Shown here: positions 20,778 through 29,154 of the stretch, one piece after another
Layout of the letters: each line of letters starts with the position of its first letter
Numbering within the stretch: the stretch's first letter is position 1
Assembly: GCF_040605455.1 (NCBI RefSeq)
Contig: NZ_JBEXCV010000113.1
Location: forward strand, 1 to 29,377
Reading direction: 5' to 3'
DNA: 29,377 nt
Source: Embleya sp040605455
GTDB lineage: Bacteria > Actinomycetota > Actinomycetes > Streptomycetales > Streptomycetaceae
Notes under the pieces: model-generated
Told to the model about the DNA's origin: nothing
Database searches by the model: none
Seen by the model: the letters and a program-made list of their open reading frames with translations, nothing else
Made by a program: the position numbers and the translations under genes

Positions 20778-22469
20778 TCACCGATCGACAGGTCCCCGAT
20801 CCAGGAGTGCCAGGACGTGTGCTCGGCCGCGGTCCGCGAAGGCCGTCTCCAGCGTTTTGCGGTCGGCCTCGCTGAACGGGCGGTACGGGCCCTCCTTGGT
20901 GTCGCGCCACCACAGTTCGTCGGCGCCGGTGTACCAGGCCTGGCGGACCAGGACCCTGGTCAGGATCTTGTTCGTGCTGGTCTGCGGGAGCGCCGCAGCG
21001 ATCCGGACGTAGCGCGGGTGCCAGGCCCCGGACAGGTCCGACTGCGCCGCCAACCACTCGGCGAACTCGGCCGGTTCGAAGCGCGCGCCCTCGCGCAGGA
21101 CGAGGGCCGCCATCGCCTGGTCGCCCGCCGCCTCGTCGGCCACGCCGTACACCGTGGCCACCGCGACGTCAGGATGCCGGGACAGGATCCGGGTGACCGG
21201 CGCCGCGCCGAAGTTCTCCCCCGCGACGCGCAGCCATTCGCCGCTGCGGCCGGCGAAGAAGACCAGGCCGTCCTCGGTGCGGTAGGCCAGGTCGCCGCTC
21301 CAGTACCAGCCCTCGCGCATGCGCTGCGCGGTCGCCGCCGGGTTGTTGTAGTAGCCCTCGAAGGACCCCGCGCCGCCGATGTTGACCAGTTCGCCGACAG
21401 CGTCCTCGAGGTTGGTCATCCGACCCTCGGCGTCGAAGGCCGCCGGCGGGCACTCCTCGCGCGTGTCCTGGTTCAGGATCCGTATCTCCCCGCTGGGCCG
21501 GCCCAGCGCGCCCGGCGGCATGTCCGTGACCGGCACGAAGGACAGGCCACCCTCGGTCGAGCCGAACCCGTCCCGCACCGTGCAGCCGAACCGCCGGGCG
21601 AATCGCTCGACGTCCTGCGGCCCGCCCTCGTTGCCGAACACCCGCGCGAGCGGGTTGTCCGCGTCGTCCGAACGCTCCGGCGTGGCCAGGATGTACGACA
21701 GCGGCTTGCCCACGTAGTTGGCGTAGGTGACCCCGAATCGCCGCACATCGGGCAGGAAGCCGGACGCGGAGAACCGTCGGCGCAGCACCAGTTCGGCCCC
21801 GGCGGCGACCGCGGGCGCCCAGCACGTGACGATCGCGTTGGAGTGGAACAGCGGCATCGCACAGTACGCGACGTCGGCGCCGGTGAGCCGTTCCATCGCC
21901 ACTACGCTCGCCCCCTGCACGGCGATCTTGCCCTGCGAGCAGATCACCGCCTTGGGATGTCCGGTCGTCCCGGAGGTGAGGATCAGCATGAAGGTGTCGT
22001 CGGGGCTCGGCCGCTCCACCGGCGGCTCGGCTCCCGCGTACGGCTGGAGCGCCGCCGCCCAGGACGCGTCGTCCACGCACAGCAGCCGGTCCGCCGGGAA
22101 GTCCGGCGCGGCGGTGCGCAACTGCTCCAGGTGCGTCGCGTCGGTGATCACGAGCGAGCAGTCCGTGTGATCGATGTCGCGGGCCAGTTCGGCGCCGACC
22201 CGGGTCGGGTTGAGTCCGACGATCACCGCGCCGGACAGCGCCGCGGCGCCGAGGAGCAGCGGAAACTCCGGAACGTTCTCCAGCATCACCCCGACGTGCC
22301 ACGGCCGGCCCTCGACCCGCAGTGCGCGCAGCAGGGCCGCCCGCCGCGCCGATTCGGCGACCACCTCGGCCCAGGACCAGGCCAGGTCCTCGTGGCGGAG
22401 GCCGGGCGCGGGATCCGCGGCCCGCTCACGCAGCAGTACGTCCAGGGTGGTGCTCCAACGTCGCGACAC
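20778..22469 (-). CDS. Acyl-CoA synthetase, FadD17-like
   Basis: This 563-residue ANL-superfamily ligase starts at GTG 22469, seven bases after AGGAG. The ATP loop TSGTTGHPK is at 165-173. The A5-type GFGSTEGG, the hinge region GEWLRVAGEN and a C-terminal Lys in TSTNKIL complete the active site. Long stretches, such as ANYVGKPLSY and PLFHSNA, are those I recall from mycobacterial FadD17 (Rv3506), a steroid side-chain CoA ligase. It should adenylate a carboxylic acid and form its CoA thioester, the entry step for the beta-oxidation enzymes in this window. No copy of the shared AAC-N2-GTT palindrome was found upstream, so its control may differ. It is divergent from the NYN gene. Confidence 0.9.
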   Translation of the reverse strand: MSRRWSTTLDVLLRERAADPAPGLRHEDLAWSWAEVVAESARRAALLRALRVEGRPWHVGVMLENVPEFPLLLGAAALSGAVIVGLNPTRVGAELARDIDHTDCSLVITDATHLEQLRTAAPDFPADRLLCVDDASWAAALQPYAGAEPPVERPSPDDTFMLILTSGTTGHPKAVICSQGKIAVQGASVVAMERLTGADVAYCAMPLFHSNAIVTCWAPAVAAGAELVLRRRFSASGFLPDVRRFGVTYANYVGKPLSYILATPERSDDADNPLARVFGNEGGPQDVERFARRFGCTVRDGFGSTEGGLSFVPVTDMPPGALGRPSGEIRILNQDTREECPPAAFDAEGRMTNLEDAVGELVNIGGAGSFEGYYNNPAATAQRMREGWYWSGDLAYRTEDGLVFFAGRSGEWLRVAGENFGAAPVTRILSRHPDVAVATVYGVADEAAGDQAMAALVLREGARFEPAEFAEWLAAQSDLSGAWHPRYVRIAAALPQTSTNKILTRVLVRQAWYTGADELWWRDTKEGPYRPFSEADRKTLETAFADRGRAHVLALLDRGPVDR

Positions 22470-22650
22470 GGCACGGCTCCTGACGAACAGACACACCTAC
22501 ATGGCACGATCAAGCTTTCGCTTCGCAACCTAGCCCGGGTGCGCGCGGATCGGAAGACGGCCAAGATCGCAACCGGACCGTGAGTGGCCTCGCTTGCCCA
22601 CACGTGACGCGTCGGACAGATTGAAGCCGTACGCATCGGGGGAGGCAGGC

Positions 22651-23940
22651 ATGGACATGAGTATGGATTCGGGCATACCAGGCAGAATTCGCAGCGCGCT
22701 TTTTCTTGACTTTGACAATATTTACAGCGGGCTGCGCGAGACGGATCGGGCTTCGGCGGAGATTTTCGCCCGGAAGCCGTCCCAGTGGTTGGAGTGGTTG
22801 GAGAACGAGGCGATCGAGCGTGGCCTACGCCGATCGCTGCTCGTGCGCAACTGTTACCTCAACCCGGTCATGCACGACCGTTACCGGGCCTTCTTCACGC
22901 GGTCGGCCTTTCGCGTGATCGACTGCCCGCCGCTGACGGGCCGGGGCAAGAACAGCGCGGACATCCACATGGTGATGGACGTACTCGACACGCTCCAGCA
23001 CTCGACCCGGTTCGACGAGGTCATCATCATGAGCGCGGACGCGGACTTCACGCCCGTGCTGCTGCGGCTGCGCAGCCACGACCGGCGCACCATGGTGATC
23101 GCCAGCGGTCCGGCCGCCCAGGCGTACGTCGCCGCGGGCGACGTGGTGATCAGCGACCAGGAGTTCATCGAACGGGCGCTGCGCGACGAGATCGACGTCG
23201 CACCGGCCGACGAGGGCGTACGCGAGCAGGTGATGGCGCACGTACGCACGCAGCTCGGCGGATCGGACGAGCCGATCGTGCTCGCGACGCTGGCCCACTC
23301 GGTGCTCCAGCAGGTCGGCCGGGAGCAGGTCACCCGCACCCGCTGGGGCGGCGCGGCCACCTTCTCGTCCCTGCTCGAACTGATGCTGGAGCAGGGCGCC
23401 GACGAGAAGCTGCTGATCAGCCGGGTCCCACCGGGTTACATCTACGACCGCACCCGACATCAGCCGCCCTCGGCCCGCCCCAACGGCCAGGGGCGGATGG
23501 ACCACGTGCGCGAGCCGGTCCGCGACCTGATCGACCGGGTGGCCACGGTCACCGGGGCGCCCCGGCTCTCCCCGGAGGAGTACCACGTGCTCTTCGAGGA
23601 ACTGCACGCCGAGGTCAGCGAGAACGGCTTCCAGGGCAACCAGACCTCGGGCGCGGTCCGCGACCGGTGCGCCGAGCGCATGCAGACCATCGCTCGCAAG
23701 GCGATCGCGTTCGTCACCACCGGTCTGGTCTACTCCGGCTACTGGTCCTCCACCACCCACCCGGTCGCCTCCGCCGACGACCTGGCCGGCGCCTTCCTAC
23801 GCAACGTCGAAACCCTGTGCGCCAACGCCCGCCTATACCTCAACGACACGGAACGCACCCTGCTCGCCGAGTGGCTGCACAGCCCCACTCCGCGCCTCGC
23901 CCCCGACCTCACCCTCGTCCCGGACACCGACGGCACGTAA
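22651..23940 (+). CDS. NYN-domain (PIN-like) ribonuclease-like protein with LOTUS-like domain
   Basis: This 429-residue protein has a NYN domain (about 14-185) of the LabA/limkain type: LFLDFDN (Asp20, Asp22), NSADIHMVMD (Asp104, Asp110) and SADADF (Asp130, Asp132) form the acidic metal site expected of a PIN-like nuclease. Residues about 200-260 look like a LOTUS/OST-HTH winged helix, a domain linked to RNA binding. A helical C-terminal domain follows. ATG 22651 has GGGGGAGG (22638-22645) five bases upstream. A function in RNA processing or decay is likely and the target unknown. It is alone on its strand between lipid genes, so context does not help. Confidence 0.88.
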   Translation: MDMSMDSGIPGRIRSALFLDFDNIYSGLRETDRASAEIFARKPSQWLEWLENEAIERGLRRSLLVRNCYLNPVMHDRYRAFFTRSAFRVIDCPPLTGRGKNSADIHMVMDVLDTLQHSTRFDEVIIMSADADFTPVLLRLRSHDRRTMVIASGPAAQAYVAAGDVVISDQEFIERALRDEIDVAPADEGVREQVMAHVRTQLGGSDEPIVLATLAHSVLQQVGREQVTRTRWGGAATFSSLLELMLEQGADEKLLISRVPPGYIYDRTRHQPPSARPNGQGRMDHVREPVRDLIDRVATVTGAPRLSPEEYHVLFEELHAEVSENGFQGNQTSGAVRDRCAERMQTIARKAIAFVTTGLVYSGYWSSTTHPVASADDLAGAFLRNVETLCANARLYLNDTERTLLAEWLHSPTPRLAPDLTLVPDTDGT

Positions 23941-23946
23941 CGAAAC

Positions 23947-23982
23947 CGTGACGGGTGCGGCCCAAGCGTCGTACCCGTCACG
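23947..23982. terminator. 10-bp bidirectional hairpin
   Basis: Arms 23947-23956 and 23973-23982 are perfectly complementary, with a 16-base loop. It starts seven bases after the NYN stop and overlaps the end of the convergent lipoprotein gene. Confidence 0.6.
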
Positions 23983-24526
23983 AGGACGGCACCGCGGCCC
24001 GCGCCTCGGTGAAGCACGGCGACCTGACCTCGACCACGATCGCGTCGGACACCGGTCGGTCCGCCGTGCCGGTCCGCGAGTACAGCCGCAGTCCGTAGCG
24101 GGCCTTGGGATCGCTCGCGAGCAGGACCGCGGAATCCCCCGGCCGGCCCGCCCCGTCGAACGAGATCTCGAACCCGCCCCCACGCATACCGCCGCGCACC
24201 CTCTCGTACGCGTCCGGATGCAGCGGGCTCGCGAGCGGCACCTCGAAGACACTCTCGAGCCCTGATCCGCCCACGGCCCAACCCCGGCACTCCATCGGAT
24301 CCGGCCAGGCATGCGCGGAGACCGCCACGAAGGGCCCGGCGCCGATCCACCCCGCGACCTCGGACGCGTATCCCGAGGCCATTCGCCGCACGTCCGCATC
24401 CGCGTGCACGGGCGCCGGCACAGTCGACCGCGGCGGCGTCTCGAACGCCCCGGTCAACCCACAGCCCGCCGTCGACAACGCCACGACCGCAGCCACAACC
24501 ACCGCACGAACTCGGGCCGGGAACAT
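23978..24526 (-). CDS. Small lipoprotein of unknown function
   Basis: This 182-residue protein has a typical lipoprotein signal: Arg-containing N-terminus, hydrophobic helix and lipobox TAGC with Cys22. The mature part is a soluble domain with a Cys pair (in PMECRGW and SPCF) that could form a disulfide outside the membrane. No family recognised. The start ATG 24526 has only a weak ribosome site (GAAAG). Upstream on the same strand is an 18-bp palindrome and the strong thiolase terminator, so it is probably transcribed separately. Confidence 0.75.
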   Translation of the reverse strand: MFPARVRAVVVAAVVALSTAGCGLTGAFETPPRSTVPAPVHADADVRRMASGYASEVAGWIGAGPFVAVSAHAWPDPMECRGWAVGGSGLESVFEVPLASPLHPDAYERVRGGMRGGGFEISFDGAGRPGDSAVLLASDPKARYGLRLYSRTGTADRPVSDAIVVEVRSPCFTEARAAVPSS

Positions 24527-24591
24527 GAGAATTCGCTTTCGTCGAGGGCTTGGGGAACACCTCCACCCTGGCCTCGACCCGAGCCCACCGC

Positions 24592-24609
24592 ATGAGTGCG
24601 CGTACTCAT
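24592..24609. promoter_or_regulatory. 18-bp palindrome upstream of the lipoprotein gene
   Basis: ATGAGTGCG-CGTACTCAT is self-complementary apart from one G-T pair. It sits 66-83 bases before the lipoprotein start on the minus strand and directly abuts the thiolase terminator. It may be an operator or an extension of the terminator fold. Confidence 0.4.
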
Positions 24610-24648
24610 CGTGCCCCGGGCGGCCCGAGCCGGGCCGCCCGGGGCACG
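24610..24648 (-). terminator. Strong 18-bp terminator hairpin after the thiolase
   Basis: Arms 24610-24627 and 24631-24648 are perfectly complementary and GC-rich with a 3-base loop, starting 4 bases after the thiolase stop. It is the strongest hairpin in the window. No T-tract follows. Confidence 0.88.
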
Positions 24649-24652
24649 TCGG

Positions 24653-25855
24653 CTAGAACTGGCCGCGGCGGTACAGGCCCACGACGGCGGCGCCGCCGAG
24701 GCCGATGTTGTGGGTCAGGCCGACCTTGGCGTCGGCGACCTGGCGGCCCTCGGCCAGCCCGCGCAGCTGCCAGCTGATCTCGGCGGCCTGGGCCAGGCCG
24801 GTGGCGCCCAGCGGGTGGCCCTTGGAGATCAGACCGCCGGACGGGTTGACCACCCAGCGACCGCCGTAGGTGGTGGCGCCCTCGGCGACCAGCTTGCCGC
24901 CCTCGCCCTCGCCGCACATGCCCAGTGCCTCGTAGGTGAGGATCTCGTTGATCGAGAAGCAGTCGTGCAGTTCGATCACGTCGACGTCCTCGATGCCCAG
25001 GCCGGACTGCTCGAAGACCTGCCGGCCGGCCGCGGCCGACATCGGCTTGCCGACCACGTCGATGCACGTCTTCGAGGCGAAGCTCTCCTCGGTGTCGGTG
25101 GTCATCGACTGCGCCACGATCTCGATCGCCTGGTCCTGCAGTCCGTGTTCGCGCACGAAGCGCTCGCTGACCACGAGCGCGGCGGCAGCGCCGTCCGAGG
25201 TGGGCGAGCACTGGAGCCGGGTCAGCGGCGCGTGGATCTCCTTGGCGCCGAGCACCTCTTCGAGCGAGTACTCGACCTGGAACTGCGCGTACGGGTTGTT
25301 CACGGAGTGCCGGTGGTTCTTGACACCCACGTGCGCGATCTGCTCGGCGGTGGTGCCATAGCGGGCCATGTGCTCGCGGGCCGCGTTGCCGAAGATCTGC
25401 GCGGTCGGCGGCGCGGTCATCGAGAACCCGTGCGCATCGCCCATGATCTTGTAGTGCGCGGCGACCGGCGACGTGGAGAAGTCGCCCTCGCCGCCCCCGC
25501 CCAGCGACCCGCGCTTCATCTTCTCGAAACCGATCGCGAGCACACAGTCGTTCAGCCCGCCCGCGACGAACTGGCGGGCCATCATCAGCGCGGACGAGCC
25601 GGTCGCGCAGTTGTTGTTGACGTTGTAGACCGGCACCCCGGTCAGGCCCAGCTCGTACACCGCGCGCTGGCCGGCGGTGGACGCCTGGAAGCAGTAGCCG
25701 ACCGGTGCCTGCTCGACCAGGTCGTAGCCGACGCCCGCGTCCGCCAGGGCCTTGTCGCCGGCCTCCTTGACCATGTCCCAGTACTGCCAGTCGCGGCTCT
25801 CCGGCTTCTCGAACTTGGTCATGCCGACGCCGACGATGAACGCCTTTTGTGCCAT
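24653..25855 (-). CDS. Thiolase / SCP2-type lipid-transfer acetyl-CoA acyltransferase
   Basis: This 400-residue thiolase-fold protein starts at ATG 25855, eight bases after GGGAG. Active-site Cys83 lies in NNCATGSSAL, HDCF is at 297-300 and GHPLGATG at 346-353. The arrangement is that of SCP2/SCP-x thiolases (the Ltp group in mycobacteria) rather than classical FadA. Such enzymes release acetyl- or propionyl-CoA from 3-ketoacyl-CoA, typically branched or steroid side chains; some related proteins act as aldolases with a DUF35 partner, but none is in the window. It lies 81 bases after the fused acyl-CoA dehydrogenase and is probably transcribed with it. Confidence 0.92.
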   Translation of the reverse strand: MAQKAFIVGVGMTKFEKPESRDWQYWDMVKEAGDKALADAGVGYDLVEQAPVGYCFQASTAGQRAVYELGLTGVPVYNVNNNCATGSSALMMARQFVAGGLNDCVLAIGFEKMKRGSLGGGGEGDFSTSPVAAHYKIMGDAHGFSMTAPPTAQIFGNAAREHMARYGTTAEQIAHVGVKNHRHSVNNPYAQFQVEYSLEEVLGAKEIHAPLTRLQCSPTSDGAAAALVVSERFVREHGLQDQAIEIVAQSMTTDTEESFASKTCIDVVGKPMSAAAGRQVFEQSGLGIEDVDVIELHDCFSINEILTYEALGMCGEGEGGKLVAEGATTYGGRWVVNPSGGLISKGHPLGATGLAQAAEISWQLRGLAEGRQVADAKVGLTHNIGLGGAAVVGLYRRGQF

Positions 25856-25936
25856 GTCGCGAACTCCCACTGAACGGATCCGCTCGACGGACCCACGTAA
25901 AACGGATCCACCGACCGGATGAGGAAAGGAAACGGT

Positions 25937-28141
25937 CTACTTCTCGGTGGGCTGCGGGTCCCTCGGCAGCCCGAGGATGCGTTCGCCGACCACATTGAGC
26001 TGGACCTGCGTGGTGCCGCCGGCGATGGTCAGGCAGCGGCTCATCAGGAACCCGAACGCCGCCTTTTGCCCGGCGCCCTCGTCCACCGCGCCCAGCGGGC
26101 CGAGCAGTTCGAGGGACAGCTCGGACTCGCGCTGCTGATGCGGCGTGCCGACCAGCTTGCGCACCGAGGCGCCGGCGCCCGGCTCCAGACCGGACAACCG
26201 GGCCAGCGTGGTGCGCAGCTCGATCAGCGCGAGCGAGGACGCCTCGGCCACCAGCGCACCCAGCCGTTCGCGGAAGCCGCCGTCCACGAACTCGCCCGCC
26301 GGACCGTTCACCGCCTCGACCAGGTTCGCGATGCCGGCGCCGAACGAGCTGCCCGCGCCCATGTGCACGCGCTCGTTGCCGAGCGTGTTGCGGGCCACCT
26401 GCCAGCCCTCGTCGACCTTGCCGACCACCATGTCGTCCGGCACGAAGAGGTCTTCGAGGAAGATCTCGTTGAACATCGCCAGGCCGCTGATCTCCTTGAG
26501 CGGCCGGATGTCCAGACCCGCCGCGGCCATGTCCACGATGAAGTAGGTCAGGCCCTCGTGCTTGGGCTTGTCCGGCGAGGTGCGCGCGAGCAGGATGCCC
26601 CACTGCGACTCGCGGGCCCGCGAGGTCCACACCTTCTGGCCGTTGATCAGCCAGCCGCCCTCGGTCCTGGTCGCGCGGGTGCTGATCGCGGCCAGGTCCG
26701 AGCCCGCACCCGGCTCGGAGAACAGCTGACACCACTGGATCTCGCCGCGCAGCGTCGGCGGCGCGAACCGCTCCTGCTGGGTCGCGGTGCCGTACGCGAT
26801 CAGCGAGGGGATCACCCAGTTGCCCATGGTGATGTCCGGCAGCCGCACACCCAGCGCCTTCATCTCCTGCTGGATCACCAACTGCTCGACCGGCCCGGCG
26901 CCGATGCCGTACGGCTTGGGCAGGTACGGCGCGGCATAGCCCAGCGGGGCCAGCCGGGCGCGCTGCTCGGCGCCGGACTCGCCGGCCACCTCGGTCAGGA
27001 TCGCCCGCGCGGTGTCGCGCAGGTTCTCCGCCTCCGCGGGCAGGTCCAGGACCAGGTCGCGGCGCGCCCCGACGCTCGCCAGCTCGGTCACCCGCAGCCG
27101 CCAGAACGCGGCGGGACCGGCGTACTGCCGCAGGGTCAGGCCCCGGCGCAGATAGATGTGCGCGTCGTGCTCCCACGTGAAGCCGATCCCACCGAGGATC
27201 TGCACGCAGTCCTTGGTGGTGGTGAAGGCCGCCTCGATCGCGTACGTGGCCGCGATCGCCGCGGTCAGCGACCGGGTCGGCGCGTCCGAGCCCGCGTCGA
27301 TCGCGCGCGCCGTGTCCCAGGTGACCGCGCGCGACTGCTCGACCCGCACCAGCATGTCCGCACACAGGTGCTTGATCGCCTGGAACTGACCGATCGGTCG
27401 GCCGAACTGCTCGCGCACCTTGGCGTATTCGGTGGCCGTGGTGAGCGCCCACGCGGCCACTCCGCACGCCTCGGCGGACAGCAGTACGGCCGCGAAGTCG
27501 CGGGCCAGGTCCTCGTCCACGCCGCCGAGCACGCGCCCGGCCGGGACCACGGTGTCCACCGTGACCTCGGCGCTGCGCCGGGTCGGGTCCACGCTCTTGA
27601 GCGCCCGGACCGCCACGTCCGCGGCGTCCACGACCACGTACGCCGACGTGCCGTCGGCCCGGCGCGCGGCCAGCACCAGCACGTCGGCGAGCGCGCCGCC
27701 CAGGATCGGCGTGGCCATCCCGCTCACCCGCAGGCCGCCCGCCTCCTCGGCCGCCACCACGGTGCCCGGGGTCGGCGCGACCGCACCGACCAGGGTGCCG
27801 TCCACCAGGCCCGGCAGCAGTTCCTTGGCCGCGTCGCCGCCGTCCGCCTGGATCAGGGCCGAGGCCAGCACGGTGGGCAGGAACGGACCGGGCAGCATGC
27901 CCTGGCCGGCCTGCTCCAGCGCCACCGCGGTCTCCACCAGGCCGTAGCCCGCGCCGCCGAACTCCTCCGCGACATGCATGCCGAGCAGACCCTGCTCGGC
28001 CAGTCCGGCCCAGTGGCCGGGCCGTTCCTCGGCCTCCGCCTCCAGCACCCGGCGCACCTCTTGGATGGGTGCAACACGTTGCACCCATCCACGTACCGAT
28101 TCCGCCAGGGAGCGATGCTCCTCCGTGATGCCGATGGCCAT
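25937..28141 (-). CDS. Fused double acyl-CoA dehydrogenase, FadE34-like
   Basis: This 734-residue protein is two acyl-CoA dehydrogenase modules in tandem (about 1-375 and 376-734), against roughly 380 for a usual one. The first has EQFGRPIGQFQAIKH (244-258) and GGIGFTWEHDAHIYLRR (317-333), whose Glu324 is a candidate catalytic base. The second has FSEPGAGSDLA (474-484), WLINGQKVWTS (497-507) and a C-terminal GGTTQVQLNVVGERILG. ATG 28141 follows GGAAGG at suitable distance. In mycobacterial steroid catabolism FadE34 is such a fusion, where other side-chain dehydrogenases are alpha2beta2 complexes of two genes. It should oxidise acyl-CoA to 2-enoyl-CoA with FAD. The promoter carries the shared palindrome, and the thiolase follows in the same unit. 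Confidence 0.93.
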   Translation of the reverse strand: MAIGITEEHRSLAESVRGWVQRVAPIQEVRRVLEAEAEERPGHWAGLAEQGLLGMHVAEEFGGAGYGLVETAVALEQAGQGMLPGPFLPTVLASALIQADGGDAAKELLPGLVDGTLVGAVAPTPGTVVAAEEAGGLRVSGMATPILGGALADVLVLAARRADGTSAYVVVDAADVAVRALKSVDPTRRSAEVTVDTVVPAGRVLGGVDEDLARDFAAVLLSAEACGVAAWALTTATEYAKVREQFGRPIGQFQAIKHLCADMLVRVEQSRAVTWDTARAIDAGSDAPTRSLTAAIAATYAIEAAFTTTKDCVQILGGIGFTWEHDAHIYLRRGLTLRQYAGPAAFWRLRVTELASVGARRDLVLDLPAEAENLRDTARAILTEVAGESGAEQRARLAPLGYAAPYLPKPYGIGAGPVEQLVIQQEMKALGVRLPDITMGNWVIPSLIAYGTATQQERFAPPTLRGEIQWCQLFSEPGAGSDLAAISTRATRTEGGWLINGQKVWTSRARESQWGILLARTSPDKPKHEGLTYFIVDMAAAGLDIRPLKEISGLAMFNEIFLEDLFVPDDMVVGKVDEGWQVARNTLGNERVHMGAGSSFGAGIANLVEAVNGPAGEFVDGGFRERLGALVAEASSLALIELRTTLARLSGLEPGAGASVRKLVGTPHQQRESELSLELLGPLGAVDEGAGQKAAFGFLMSRCLTIAGGTTQVQLNVVGERILGLPRDPQPTEK

Positions 28142-28175
28142 ATCGCGCCTTCCGTGACTCGGTCCAGTACTTGCG

Positions 28176-28193
28176 ATAGTAGAACCCGTTTCA
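28176..28193 (-). promoter_or_regulatory. KstR-like operator over the -10 box of the dehydrogenase-thiolase operon
   Basis: TAGAACCCGTTTCA (28180-28193) fits T-N2-AAC-N2-GTT-N2-A in full. Read on the minus strand, TACTAT (28176-28181) overlaps its end as a -10 box, about 35 bases before the dehydrogenase start. Orientation and register match the sites at 11830 and 13117. The divergent methyltransferase (28348) could share it. Confidence 0.65.
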
Positions 28194-28347
28194 ATTAATC
28201 GGGAGACCGAAGTCGGGTCGAGGGCTCCGATGTGGCCCCCGACACGGTGTCGCGAACCCGGCTGCGGCAGCATGGCGGCCCCGGGGTCGCACCGACCCGG
28301 TGCGCCGGACAGGGCCAGGCGCGGCCTCGATCAAGGAGAACCCCAGG

Positions 28348-28986
28348 ATGAGCACCATCGACCCCGCCGTGCGGGCCGCGTTCGAGGCCGCCACCGGATT
28401 CATGCCCGCGAACGAGGGCGACGCGCTGTACGCGGCGGCGACCGAAGCCGCCAAGGTCGGCCCGCTGGTCGAACTGGGCACCTACTGCGGGCGCTCGACG
28501 ATCCTGCTCGCCGCGGTCGCCCGCGACGCCGGCACCGTGGTGGTCACCCTCGACCACCACCGGGGCTCCGAGGAGCAGCAGCCCGGCTGGGAATACCACG
28601 ACTCGACCCTGGTCGACCCCGAGGTGGGCGTGATGGACACGTTGCCGCGCTTTCGGCGCACGCTGTACCGAAGCGGCCTGGAGCCGTACGTGGTGGCGCT
28701 GGTCGGGCACAGCCGGGTGATCGCGCCGCTGTGGAACACCCCGGTGGGCCTGGTGTTCATCGACGGCGGGCACACCGACGAGCACGCGCAGGGCGACTAC
28801 GAGGGCTGGGCACCGCACGTGGCGGACGGCGGACTTCTGCTGATCCACGACGTGTTCCCGGATCCGGCCGACGGCGGCCAGGCGCCGTACCGGGTCTACC
28901 TGCGCGCGCTGGCGTCCGGCGCCTTCGAGGAGCTACCCGGCGACGGATCGCTGCGGGTGCTGCGGCGGATCGCGCCCGGCATCTGA
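28348..28986 (+). CDS. Class I SAM-dependent methyltransferase
   Basis: This 212-residue Rossmann methyltransferase of the Methyltransf_24/MtfD kind has motif I VELGTYCGRST (41-51), an acidic loop after the second strand (LDHHRGSEEQ) and VFIDGGHTDEHAQGD, then GGLLLIHDVF. ATG 28348 has AAGGAG at 28333-28338, nine bases upstream. The substrate is unknown. It is divergent from the dehydrogenase-thiolase operon, with the shared-type operator between them, which hints at a link to the same lipid pathway without proof. Confidence 0.85.
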   Translation: MSTIDPAVRAAFEAATGFMPANEGDALYAAATEAAKVGPLVELGTYCGRSTILLAAVARDAGTVVVTLDHHRGSEEQQPGWEYHDSTLVDPEVGVMDTLPRFRRTLYRSGLEPYVVALVGHSRVIAPLWNTPVGLVFIDGGHTDEHAQGDYEGWAPHVADGGLLLIHDVFPDPADGGQAPYRVYLRALASGAFEELPGDGSLRVLRRIAPGI

Positions 28987-29154
28987 GCGGCGCGACGGCC
29001 GAGCGGTCGCGGCGCCGCGTCGGTCATGCGCCGCCACATCCGGTCAAGAGTGATTCGAGCCTGATTCGATTCCCTAAAGCAATCGGATCCGGTCCCGCGC
29101 GGGTCCCGTTTGCTGGGACAATGCCGATCCGGGGAAGGACGCGGGGGGATCTTG

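Noticed and set aside
22512..22523. AAGC-N4-GCTT inverted repeat between the acyl-CoA ligase and NYN genes
   Set aside because: Four-base arms are expected by chance, and the site does not match the AAC-N2-GTT operator seen at the other lipid genes.
24606..28088. A 1160-codon open frame on the minus strand over the thiolase and acyl-CoA dehydrogenase
   Set aside because: It is another frame of two genes whose catalytic motifs are read in their own frames; its composition is Gly/Arg/Ala-rich without any motif.
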